From assembly GCA_015485845.1 (NCBI GenBank), contig WFSU01000189.1:1-5042 (forward strand): a DNA stretch of 5,042 nucleotides, in the 5' to 3' direction. The position numbers and the translations under genes are program-made. The DNA is from Nitratifractor sp. GTDB taxonomy: Bacteria; Campylobacterota; Campylobacteria; Campylobacterales; Sulfurovaceae. The notes under the pieces are model-generated. The model worked only from the letters and a program-made list of their open reading frames with translations. It did not search any database and was not told the origin of the DNA. Below are positions 1 to 5,042 of the stretch, piece by piece (position 1 is the stretch's first letter; every line of letters starts with the position of its first letter).

Positions 1-92
1 TAGTAGAGCAGGTCGGCCAGAAGGTAGATCGGTATCACAAACTTCAGGATCATCCACGCGGAGCTGAGGGCTTTGTCAAGGGTCTTTTTCAT
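1..92 (-). CDS. N-terminal fragment of a membrane protein, perhaps a gate-domain permease
   Basis: Only about 30 codons are visible; the rest lies left of the window. The protein begins MKKTLDKALSSAWMILKFVI and continues with a hydrophobic stretch ending in ADLLY. It reads as a short basic N-terminus, an amphipathic segment and the start of a membrane helix. The start at 92 is chosen because a GGAAG ribosome-binding sequence lies five bases upstream. An in-frame ATG at 104 would add MEVP, and an in-frame TAA lies just upstream of that, so the start must be one of these two. A possible promoter lies at 199-228 on the same strand, making this a unit separate from frd. The pattern of a tryptophan-containing amphipathic helix followed by a hydrophobic IP-Y-L-A-D segment recalls nucleoside-recognition/gate-domain membrane proteins. 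That is a weak guess from recall on a small fragment. Confidence 0.6.
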   Translation of the reverse strand, partial: MKKTLDKALSSAWMILKFVIPIYLLADLLY

Positions 93-145
93 AGGTACTT
101 CCATTTTTTGTTATAAAATCAGCGGATATTTATCCAACTTTGGAG

Positions 146-182
146 GCAGGACTTCAGTCCTGCATAACGGGACTGAAGTCCC
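146..182. repeat. REP-like pair of palindromes forming one larger hairpin
   Basis: Two small palindromes sit side by side. The first (146-163) has 8-bp perfect arms GCAGGACT/AGTCCTGC around a TC centre. The second (169-182) has 6-bp arms GGGACT/AGTCCC around a GA centre. The two are also inverted copies of each other: GGACTTCAGTCC (149-160) pairs perfectly with GGACTGAAGTCC (170-181) across a 9-base loop. This twin layout is typical of REP elements arranged as an inverted pair (BIME-like), which RAYT-type Y1 transposases can mobilise. No transposase is visible here. The pair lies in the predicted leader of the leftward gene at 1-92. It is not followed by a T-run on either strand, so it does not look like a simple terminator. 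Confidence 0.6.
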
Positions 183-198
183 TGCTCCTGATGAAAAT

Positions 199-228
199 AT
201 TATACCTAATGAACAGATGGAATGTCTT
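199..228 (-). promoter_or_regulatory. Candidate sigma-70 promoter for the leftward gene at 1-92
   Basis: On the minus strand a perfect -10 box TATAAT occupies 204-199. A -35-like AAGACA (4 of 6 matches to TTGACA) occupies 228-223, giving an 18-bp spacer. Transcription would begin near 192 and leave a leader of about 100 bases that includes the REP-like hairpin. The heptamer CCAAGAC occurs twice on this strand, at 230-224 (overlapping the -35) and 253-247, 23 bp apart; this may be chance. Prediction only. Confidence 0.45.
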
Positions 229-292
229 GGAAGATTTTGACCTAAAGTCTTGGTACGCATACGAATACATTGGACGTAGTAAATGTGTGCGT

Positions 293-345
293 TCCCCATC
301 AGGAGATGGGGACGAGGAGGAGAGGGTGGGGATAAGTCTCGGGCT
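293..345 (-). terminator. Probable 3' end of the frd transcript: C-rich tract plus hairpin
   Basis: Immediately after the frdB stop codon the minus-strand transcript runs into a C-rich, G-poor stretch (about 341-313). It then meets a perfect 8-bp stem, TCCCCATC/GATGGGGA (arms 293-300 and 305-312), closed by a 4-base loop. No T-run follows the stem, so this is not a standard intrinsic terminator. The C-rich, G-poor RNA resembles a Rho-loading site, and the hairpin may instead protect the 3' end. A predicted promoter for the next gene lies just downstream, which fits a transcript boundary here. Confidence 0.4.
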
Positions 346-1122
346 TTACCCTTCGACGCGGATCTCGAGGCCGCCACCGGTGTCTTTGACGTTGGCGAGT
401 TTGCGGCGCATGTAGGCGATCTTCTCCTGGAGGGGGAGATTTTTGGGGCAGTTGTCTTCGCAGCCGAGCAGCGTCATGCAGCCGAAGATCCCGCTGTCAT
501 CTCCCACGAGTTCGTAGAAGTCTTCGGCGGTGCGCTCATCGTGCGGATCGACGTCGAATCGGGCGACGCGGTTGAGTCCGACGGCTCCGACGAAATCGGG
601 GCGCATGAGAGCGGTGGCGCATGAAGAGACACAGATGCCGCACTCGATACAGCGGTCGAGCTCGAAGGTCGCATCGGCCACTTCAGGCTCGATCCGTTTT
701 TCCAGTTTGGTGAGATCCACCTCTTCTTTGGAGTGGATCCAGCTCTCGACCCGCTTGGACATCCCGTCCATCCACTGGCCGGTGACGACCGAGAGGTCTT
801 TGATGAGTTTAAATGAGGGCATCGGCATGAGACGAAGCACCCCGTCGGGGTAATTCTTGGTCAGGGTGCGGCAGGCGAGGAGGGGCTTGCCGTTGACCAT
901 CATGCCGCAGCTTCCGCAGATCCCGGCACGGCAGACAAAGTCAAATGCCAGATCGGGTTCAAACTTTTCCCGGATCATATTGAGCGCGACAAACAGCGTC
1001 ATACCGAGGGTTTCTTCCAAATGGTAGGTGACCATGTGGGGTTTGGACTGTGGGTCGCTCGGGTTGTATTGGAGGATTTCGAAGGTCAGCATGCGACCTT
1101 TATTTTGGGCTGTATCAGGCAT
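346..1122 (-). CDS. frdB: Fumarate reductase iron-sulfur subunit FrdB
   Basis: FrdB is the electron-transfer subunit of membrane-bound quinol:fumarate reductase. It passes electrons from FrdC haems to the FAD of FrdA on the cytoplasmic side. Numbered from the longer start at 1143 (265 aa), the N-terminal plant-ferredoxin-like domain holds the [2Fe-2S] ligands C71, C76, C79 and C91 in the motif CRAGICGSC. The C-terminal domain carries C165, C168, C171 and C232 for [4Fe-4S], and C175, C222 and C228 for [3Fe-4S], assigned by comparison with W. succinogenes FrdB. All cluster cysteines are present, so the protein should be functional. I prefer the start at 1122 (258 aa): an AAGGGA site lies six bases upstream and the overlap with frdA is only eight bases (ATGCCTGA). 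The start at 1143 has only a weak AGAG, and Wolinella FrdB begins near GRMLT. It is the last gene of the frdCAB operon. Confidence 0.95.
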   Translation of the reverse strand: MPDTAQNKGRMLTFEILQYNPSDPQSKPHMVTYHLEETLGMTLFVALNMIREKFEPDLAFDFVCRAGICGSCGMMVNGKPLLACRTLTKNYPDGVLRLMPMPSFKLIKDLSVVTGQWMDGMSKRVESWIHSKEEVDLTKLEKRIEPEVADATFELDRCIECGICVSSCATALMRPDFVGAVGLNRVARFDVDPHDERTAEDFYELVGDDSGIFGCMTLLGCEDNCPKNLPLQEKIAYMRRKLANVKDTGGGLEIRVEG

Positions 1123-3109
1123 AGCCGATCCCTTGTCGTTCATTTTTCTCTTTGTAGTTTTCCGGGAGATCGAAGGGCATCAGAGCGTCCTGGATCTCAA
1201 AGCGATCGGCACCGTTGGCCTCGAGCTCTTCGCGGATACGATCCACCTCGGCCTGCCGTTCGGCGGAGAGGGGGTGTTCGATGGTCATCCCTTTGCGTCC
1301 GTAGCCCCGGAACGCCGGGGGGATTTCCATCTTCATGATGTCCAGCTCTTCGTAGAAGACTTCGGGTAGGGTGGCTTCGGGGTCGCTCCACCGTACGAGG
1401 GTACGCTTGAGCCAGTTGGCATCGTCCCGCTTGAGGTAATCTTCGCGGTAGTGGGCACCCCGTGATTCGGTACGCAACAGTGCCGAATAGGCGATGGAGA
1501 TGGCGATCTTGAGCATTTTAGGCAGCCGGTACGCTTCGACCAGCTCCGGATTGGAGGCATGGGTAACGTAGCGGATGCCCACTTTGCGGCTGCGCTCGAG
1601 CAATTCGCGGAGTTCATCCACTGCTTCCTGGAGCTCTTCTCCGTTGCGGAAGATGCCGACTTTGTCGTCCATGATCTCCTGCATACGGCGCTTGATGTCG
1701 AAGATGCTGTCGTCGTTGAGAGGGCGGGACATAATCTCGCGGATGTTCTGCTCCTCTTTTTCGACAAACGCTTCGATGGTCGCCGTATCGATGTCGATCT
1801 CATTTTCGAGGCAGTAGTCGGCCATGTAGTTGCCGACAATCATCCCCGAGACGACAGTCTCTGCCACCGAGTTGCCACCGAGGCGGTTAAATCCGTGCAT
1901 GTCCCAGCACGCCGCCTCCCCGCAGGAGAAGAGACCGGAGAGATCGGGGGATTCGCCGGTGGGTTTGGTGCGGACGCCCCCCATGCTGTAGTGCTGTGCC
2001 GGGCGGACGGGCATCCACCCTTTGGGCCCTTCGTCGGCGGGATCGATGCCGTTGAAGGTCATGGATATCTCCTGGACATCCCGGAGGTTTTTCTCGATGT
2101 GTTCCCGTCCGAGGATGGAGATATCAAGCCAGAGATGGTCGCCGAAGATCGACTTGACCCCTTTGCCTTTTCGGATGTGTTCCATCATACGGCGGCTGAC
2201 GACGTCGCGGGAGGCGAGGTCTTTTTTCTCCGGTTCATAGTCGGGCATGAAGCGGTAGCCGTCCACATCCCGCAGTACCCCGCCGTCTCCCCGGCACCCT
2301 TCGGTGAGGAGGATGCCGGAAGGGACGATGGGGGTGGGGTGAAACTGCACCGCCTCGGGGTTGCCCAGCGTCCCGAGTCCGGTCTCGAGGACGGCGGCTT
2401 GTCCAGTCCCTTCGCAGATGACGGCATTGGTGGTGGTGCGGTAGACGCGTCCCCAGCCTCCGGTGGCGATGTTGGTCGCTTTGGCGATGTACGCTTCAAG
2501 CTCTCCATCGATCAGATCCCGCACGACGGCACCGTAGCATCGGCCGTCTTTGTGGATCAGTGAGAGGAGTTCTTTGCGTTCGCGGATGTCGACGTCGTCC
2601 TTGAGCGCCTGATTGGCGACCCCGAAGAGCATCGTATGGCCTGTCGCATCCGAGGTGAAGCAGGTGCGCCATTTTTTGGTGCCGCCGAAATCCCGGGCGG
2701 TGATGAGCCCGTGGGCGTCGTCGGCTTCGGTGATGGTGGTGCGCTCGGTGTTGATGACCACGCTGCGCTCTCCCCGTTTGACACGGGACCAGGGAACCCC
2801 CCATCCGGCCAGTTCACGGATCGCCTTGGGGGCGGTGGTGACGAACATCCGGGCGACCTCCTGGTCGCACCCCCAGTCGCTTCCTTTGACGGTGTCAGCG
2901 AAGTGGACATCTTCGTTGTCCCCTTTGCCCATGACACTGTTAGCCAGACTGGCCTGCATCCCGCCTTGTGCAGCGGCAGAGTGGGAACGCTTGACCGGGA
3001 CGAGGGAGAGAACGATGGTGCTCAGACCCTTTTCCTGGGTCGCCACAGCGGTGCGCAGACCGGCCAAGCCGCCCCCGATGACGAGGGCATCGCAGTATTG
3101 GATTTTCAT
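1115..3109 (-). CDS. frdA: Fumarate reductase flavoprotein subunit FrdA
   Basis: FrdA is the catalytic subunit that reduces fumarate to succinate on the cytoplasmic face, or the reverse. The 664-aa protein aligns from end to end with W. succinogenes FrdA (about 656 aa). An FAD-binding GGGLAG motif sits at residues 12-17. H43 in RSHSAAAQGG is the histidine expected to bind FAD covalently. Active-site residues match the Wolinella enzyme: H257 (VQFHPTP), R301 (ASRDVVSRR, the proton-transfer arginine), H373 (QHYSMGG) and R409 (GFNRLGG). A small insertion near residues 358-364 (ADEGPKG) accounts for a shift of four to five residues against Wolinella numbering. The start is firm: AGGAGGTG lies five bases upstream, and the ATG overlaps the frdC stop as ATGA, which suggests translational coupling. 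In autotrophic Campylobacterota this step belongs to the reverse TCA cycle. The alternative, succinate dehydrogenase, is less likely given the dihaem Wolinella-type anchor. Confidence 0.97.
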   Translation of the reverse strand: MKIQYCDALVIGGGLAGLRTAVATQEKGLSTIVLSLVPVKRSHSAAAQGGMQASLANSVMGKGDNEDVHFADTVKGSDWGCDQEVARMFVTTAPKAIRELAGWGVPWSRVKRGERSVVINTERTTITEADDAHGLITARDFGGTKKWRTCFTSDATGHTMLFGVANQALKDDVDIRERKELLSLIHKDGRCYGAVVRDLIDGELEAYIAKATNIATGGWGRVYRTTTNAVICEGTGQAAVLETGLGTLGNPEAVQFHPTPIVPSGILLTEGCRGDGGVLRDVDGYRFMPDYEPEKKDLASRDVVSRRMMEHIRKGKGVKSIFGDHLWLDISILGREHIEKNLRDVQEISMTFNGIDPADEGPKGWMPVRPAQHYSMGGVRTKPTGESPDLSGLFSCGEAACWDMHGFNRLGGNSVAETVVSGMIVGNYMADYCLENEIDIDTATIEAFVEKEEQNIREIMSRPLNDDSIFDIKRRMQEIMDDKVGIFRNGEELQEAVDELRELLERSRKVGIRYVTHASNPELVEAYRLPKMLKIAISIAYSALLRTESRGAHYREDYLKRDDANWLKRTLVRWSDPEATLPEVFYEELDIMKMEIPPAFRGYGRKGMTIEHPLSAERQAEVDRIREELEANGADRFEIQDALMPFDLPENYKEKNERQGIGYA

Positions 3110-3897
3110 GACAGCACCTCCTGCGCCGATAGATGGAGTGGGGCGGTCATCGCCGTGGTGGGTTGATAGCGTTGACCATAATCATTGCGGTGTTCCATTC
3201 CGATCTTGACATAGGCCGCCAGCGTCAGCAGTCCCAGCGTCAGGAAAAAGGCGGTGATCGCCCATTTGACCTTTTTGAGGCGCTTGCGAGCCGCTCGGGC
3301 GTCGGTACCGTTGCACCAGCCCCATTTCATGCAGAGGCGGTACAGACCGATCGAGCCGTGCAACTCCACGGCAAACAACAGCAGCAGATAGAGCGGCCAC
3401 ATGCCGTCACTCCAGACACGGTCTGAAGAGGCGAAAGGGCCGATTTTGTCGGCATTGCTCATGAGAATATAGAGATGCACCGACCCGATGAAAAACATCA
3501 TGAATCCGGTAAAAGCCTGGATCATCCAGAGATTCGTATCCTCATGTTTGAGGGCGAAGGCGTGGGTCTTGAGCATTTTGTACTCTTTCCATTTATAAGG
3601 AAATTTCCGCATGGCCAATCCCGCATGGATGATGAAGATTGCAAACACAAACGTTATAGATAAGGTTACAATGATCGGGTGGGGATGCGCAAACAAAAAA
3701 CTCCCCTCGAACATTTTGGTCACCGTGTACATGAAGTCTTTGCTGATTAAGATACTGGAGACAAAAAGCATGTGCCCCCACATAAAGAGTCCCAGGAACA
3801 ATCCTGAAGCACTCTGCCAACGATCCAATCGGGCCGGCATACGGCTTTTGGTGCCGTCGACCCGTTTACCCAAGTATCCTTCGATGATACTTGCCAT
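3106..3897 (-). CDS. frdC: Fumarate reductase dihaem cytochrome b subunit FrdC
   Basis: FrdC anchors the complex in the inner membrane and oxidises menaquinol, feeding electrons through two b haems to FrdB. The 263-aa protein matches W. succinogenes FrdC (256 aa). Five membrane segments are visible, at about residues 30-52, 76-98, 122-147, 165-190 and 210-235. The four haem-ligand histidines correspond to H42, H91, H141 and H180. E64 matches Wolinella E66, needed for menaquinol oxidation. E178 matches E180, implicated in the transmembrane proton path. The C-terminal tail after about residue 236 is poorly conserved. The start is supported by AAGGA six bases upstream and by the following KSRMPARLD motif, which Wolinella has in nearly the same place. 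It is the first gene of the operon and its stop overlaps frdA by ATGA. A long leader with a strong palindrome precedes it. Confidence 0.96.
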   Translation of the reverse strand: MASIIEGYLGKRVDGTKSRMPARLDRWQSASGLFLGLFMWGHMLFVSSILISKDFMYTVTKMFEGSFLFAHPHPIIVTLSITFVFAIFIIHAGLAMRKFPYKWKEYKMLKTHAFALKHEDTNLWMIQAFTGFMMFFIGSVHLYILMSNADKIGPFASSDRVWSDGMWPLYLLLLFAVELHGSIGLYRLCMKWGWCNGTDARAARKRLKKVKWAITAFFLTLGLLTLAAYVKIGMEHRNDYGQRYQPTTAMTAPLHLSAQEVLS

Positions 3898-3938
3898 GAC
3901 AAGTCCTTTGTGTTGGGGAGCAATAAGTCCCCGTTTTA

Positions 3939-3967
3939 TCGTATGTCAAACCGCGTTTGGCATACGA
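3939..3967. promoter_or_regulatory. 29-bp near-perfect palindrome in the frdC leader
   Basis: The outer arms TCGTATG (3939-3945) and CATACGA (3961-3967) are perfect complements. The inner arms CAAAC (3947-3951) and GTTTG (3955-3959) are also perfect, leaving a 3-base centre at 3952-3954 and a single mismatch (3946 against 3960). It lies 41 bases upstream of the frdC start codon and inside the predicted transcript. It could be an operator for a dimeric regulator or an mRNA hairpin. It is not followed by a T-run on either strand, so an intrinsic terminator or simple attenuator is unlikely. The regulator is unknown; the sequence is not the classical FNR box. Confidence 0.6.
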
Positions 3968-4010
3968 AAAGTTTACTCCTATTTCTCTTGCCGGATTCTT
4001 AAATAATTGC

Positions 4011-4028
4011 GAAATTTTCTCAAATTTC
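4011..4028. repeat. Short AT-rich inverted repeat near the frd promoter
   Basis: GAAATTT (4011-4017) and AAATTTC (4022-4028) are perfect inverted arms around TCTC. The same stretch also reads as a near direct repeat, AAATTTTCTC then AAATTTCTC. If frd transcription starts near 4029, as one of two candidate -10 boxes implies, the repeat would lie over the first transcribed bases, a typical place for a repressor site. In AT-rich DNA a repeat of this size can arise by chance. Confidence 0.3.
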
Positions 4029-4035
4029 TCGTAAA

Positions 4036-4056
4036 ATCATAAATTTAAATAGTATA
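4036..4056 (-). promoter_or_regulatory. Candidate promoter region for frdCAB
   Basis: Two -10-like boxes read leftward: TATACT at 4056-4051 and TATGAT at 4041-4036, each with five of six consensus matches. They would give leaders of about 130 to 150 bases before the frdC start. No good -35 box is seen, which is common in Campylobacterota, where sigma-70 promoters rely on the -10 box and T-rich periodic upstream DNA. The two boxes cannot be separated by eye. Confidence 0.4.
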
Positions 4057-4093
4057 ACAAAGAATTATAGTTTAATATTATTTTAATGTATTT

Positions 4094-4099
4094 TATACT
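4094..4099 (+). promoter_or_regulatory. Candidate -10 box of the DUF302 gene
   Basis: TATACT lies about 31 bases before the start codon in a strongly AT-rich stretch without a clear -35 box. Transcription would begin near 4106 and leave a leader of about 25 bases containing the ribosome-binding site. It is back-to-back with the frd promoter candidates, with about 40 bp between the two TATACT boxes. Confidence 0.45.
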
Positions 4100-4130
4100 A
4101 TTATGTCCCTATCAAAATCAAGGAGAATAC

Positions 4131-4697
4131 ATGAAAGCACTCAAAACGCTTTTTGCGATCATCGGCGTACTGGCCGTCGTAGGGATCATCTACGCCGGCA
4201 TACTGGTCAAGGACTTCGACCCCAAGGCCAAGGATGTCTACAAACACATGATGGGTACCCTTATCAGTACAGGGGACATCGCCAAGGCTACCGTCTATAA
4301 GGTGCAGGTCGAAGAGGGGGTCAGCCCCGATGACATCGTCGAATCGCTCAACAGTGTCGCCAATGAAATGGGGATCAAGCCCGTCGGTGACCTGCCGCTC
4401 TCCAAAGAAGTCGAAGCCCGCACCGGCAAGAAACAGCCTTACGTACGTGTCCTGAGCTACTGTCACCCCAACATTGCGGTTGAAATGGTAAAATACTCCA
4501 TGGCTTACGGGGCTTATCTGCCGTGCCGGATTGTCGTGATGGAAGATGCCGATCACCGCTACTGGCTCTATGCGCTGGACATGGACATGATGATCCACGG
4601 CGGCCATCCTCTCTCTCCCGAGATGCTTGCGGATGGAAACAAAGTTAAGCACATCCTCTACACTATGATGGACAAAGCGTCCAAAGGGGAGTTCTAA
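4131..4697 (+). CDS. Membrane-anchored DUF302 domain protein
   Basis: This 188-aa protein has one hydrophobic segment at about residues 5-25, with a short basic N-terminus (MKALK), and then a soluble domain. I read it as a signal anchor with the rest in the periplasm; no convincing signal-peptidase site is seen. The soluble part (about residues 50-185) looks like the DUF302 family, with the family-like segments VEEGVSPDDIVESL, GDLPLSKEVEARTGKKQPYV and AYLPCRIVV. Possible functional residues are C111-H112, C132, H156 and H159, but no role is established. The start at 4131 follows a strong AAGGAG five bases upstream; an ATG 45 bases earlier (4086) would add residues ahead of the membrane segment and is unlikely because it precedes the predicted promoter. 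The gene is divergent from frdCAB and ends at a strong terminator, so it is probably transcribed alone. Similar DUF302 proteins are, from recall, common in sulfur-oxidising Campylobacterota. The biochemical function is unknown. Confidence 0.85.
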   Translation: MKALKTLFAIIGVLAVVGIIYAGILVKDFDPKAKDVYKHMMGTLISTGDIAKATVYKVQVEEGVSPDDIVESLNSVANEMGIKPVGDLPLSKEVEARTGKKQPYVRVLSYCHPNIAVEMVKYSMAYGAYLPCRIVVMEDADHRYWLYALDMDMMIHGGHPLSPEMLADGNKVKHILYTMMDKASKGEF

Positions 4698-4706
4698 ACA
4701 TCCCTC

Positions 4707-4748
4707 GCTCCCTTACCTTCCGGTGAGGCGCTTCTTCTTTTCTTTTCA
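4707..4748 (+). terminator. Intrinsic terminator after the DUF302 gene
   Basis: A 7-bp stem CCTTACC/GGTGAGG (4711-4717 with 4722-4728, one G-T pair) closes on a TTCC loop. Two further G-C pairs are possible below a small internal loop (4707-4708 with 4730-4731). A T-rich tail follows at 4732-4748. It starts ten bases after the stop codon, so the DUF302 transcript probably ends here. Confidence 0.75.
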
Positions 4749-4832
4749 CTATCCTTCCATGCCATCATTTTGTAACGGTATATTTTTTGTTTCATGACCT
4801 ATTGGTAGATGTTCCCTTTAGACCACTTGTTG

Positions 4833-4838
4833 TAAAAT
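4833..4838 (+). promoter_or_regulatory. Weak candidate -10 box for the gene at 4859
   Basis: TAAAAT, preceded by TTGTTG, lies 20 bases before the start codon. It follows the DUF302 terminator, so the next gene needs a promoter of its own in 4749-4858. A TATATT at about 4782 in the T-rich stretch is an alternative. No -35 box is clear for either. Confidence 0.3.
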
Positions 4839-4858
4839 ATGAGCAAAAAGGACGCCTC

Positions 4859-5042
4859 ATGACGTACCGAAGCGGCAAGATTCAGTTTCTGTTCTGGGCG
4901 TTTTTCTTTTCGGTTCTGCTGTACCTGTGGATTGTGGCGGTGGGGTTGCAGACCTTTGTGCTGCCGGATGAGCCGCCGATGGAGCTCCCAGCGGATGTAG
5001 TGGGTCTGTTGTTTGTACTGTTCGGGCTGTTGATCACCAGTA
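4859..5042 (+). CDS. N-terminal fragment of an unknown membrane protein
   Basis: The frame is open from the ATG at 4859 to the window end (61 codons) and the gene continues to the right. The protein begins MTYRSGKIQF and shows two likely membrane segments, about residues 9-34 and 47-60. They are joined by a short acidic, proline-rich loop (LPDEPPMELPAD). The basic start suggests a cytoplasmic N-terminus and a periplasmic loop. An AAAAAGGAC ribosome-binding sequence ends about seven bases before the ATG, which supports this start. I do not recognise the family, and the fragment is too short to name a function. It lies downstream of the DUF302 terminator and is probably a separate unit. Confidence 0.7.
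   Translation, partial: MTYRSGKIQFLFWAFFFSVLLYLWIVAVGLQTFVLPDEPPMELPADVVGLLFVLFGLLITS

Noticed and set aside
140..415. A 91-codon plus-strand frame in the intergenic region left of frdB
   Set aside because: It starts inside the REP-like repeat, crosses the frdB 3' end antisense, and lacks a ribosome-binding site. The translation looks random.
1559..2563. A 334-codon open frame on the plus strand, opposite frdA
   Set aside because: It lies wholly antisense to frdA, whose product matches a known enzyme across its length. The frame stays open because of the G+C-rich codon use of frdA on the other strand. Its translation has no recognisable domain.
2636..3166. A 176-codon plus-strand open frame opposite the start of frdA and end of frdC
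   Set aside because: It is antisense to two well-supported genes, and its composition mirrors their codon pattern. It also crosses the frdC/frdA junction.
3915..3932. GGGG/CCCC hairpin close to the frdC ribosome-binding site
   Set aside because: Only four pairs around a 10-base loop; too weak to call a riboswitch or thermometer from sequence alone.
4101..4652. A 183-codon minus-strand open frame opposite the DUF302 gene
   Set aside because: The plus-strand frame has a strong ribosome-binding site, a membrane anchor and family-like motifs. The reverse frame is its shadow.
4839..4862. A 7-codon mini-frame (MSKKDAS) whose stop overlaps the ATG at 4859
   Set aside because: It has no ribosome-binding site of its own, and the AAGGA inside it serves the downstream gene. 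There are no repeated codons to suggest attenuation. The overlap is probably chance.
1..5042. CRISPR arrays, tRNA or rRNA genes, insertion sequences, defence systems or phage genes
   Set aside because: I looked for regular repeats, tRNA-like cloverleaf and TTCGA arms, transposase motifs and unusual gene clusters and found none. The window is core metabolism with two cut membrane genes at the edges.

Overview
The window is ordinary chromosomal sequence from a member of the Campylobacterota (the former Epsilonproteobacteria). Three proteins match the Wolinella succinogenes quinol:fumarate reductase (FrdC, FrdA, FrdB) over almost their whole length. The gene order frdC-frdA-frdB is the one found in that group. 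The coding regions look G+C-rich for this phylum, while the intergenic DNA is AT-rich. This suggests one of the higher-GC, sulfur- or hydrogen-oxidising autotrophic lineages (for example relatives of Nitratifractor or Sulfurovum) rather than Campylobacter or Helicobacter. The genus is a guess from recall, not from a search.

Layout from left to right. Positions 1-92 hold the first codons of a leftward membrane protein that runs off the window. Positions 93-345 are intergenic and hold a pair of REP-like palindromes (146-182), a good leftward promoter for that partial gene (199-228), and a C-rich tract with a hairpin that probably ends the frd transcript (293-345). Positions 346-3897 are the frdCAB operon on the minus strand, with genes that overlap by a few bases. 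Positions 3898-4130 are a divergent regulatory region with AT-rich back-to-back promoters and two inverted repeats on the frd side; the larger is 29 bp and lies 41 bases upstream of the frdC start codon. Positions 4131-4697 are a rightward gene for a membrane-anchored DUF302 protein, followed by a clear intrinsic terminator. Positions 4859-5042 are the start of a second rightward membrane protein, cut by the window end.

How the genes work together: FrdC is the dihaem membrane anchor that exchanges electrons with the menaquinone pool, FrdB carries them through three iron-sulfur clusters, and FrdA reduces fumarate at its covalently bound FAD. In autotrophic Campylobacterota this enzyme supplies the fumarate-to-succinate step of the reverse TCA cycle; it can also serve fumarate respiration. 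The DUF302 gene shares the divergent control region but its function is unknown. I found no new multi-gene system. The items most worth a second look are the palindromes in the frd leader and the REP-like pair.
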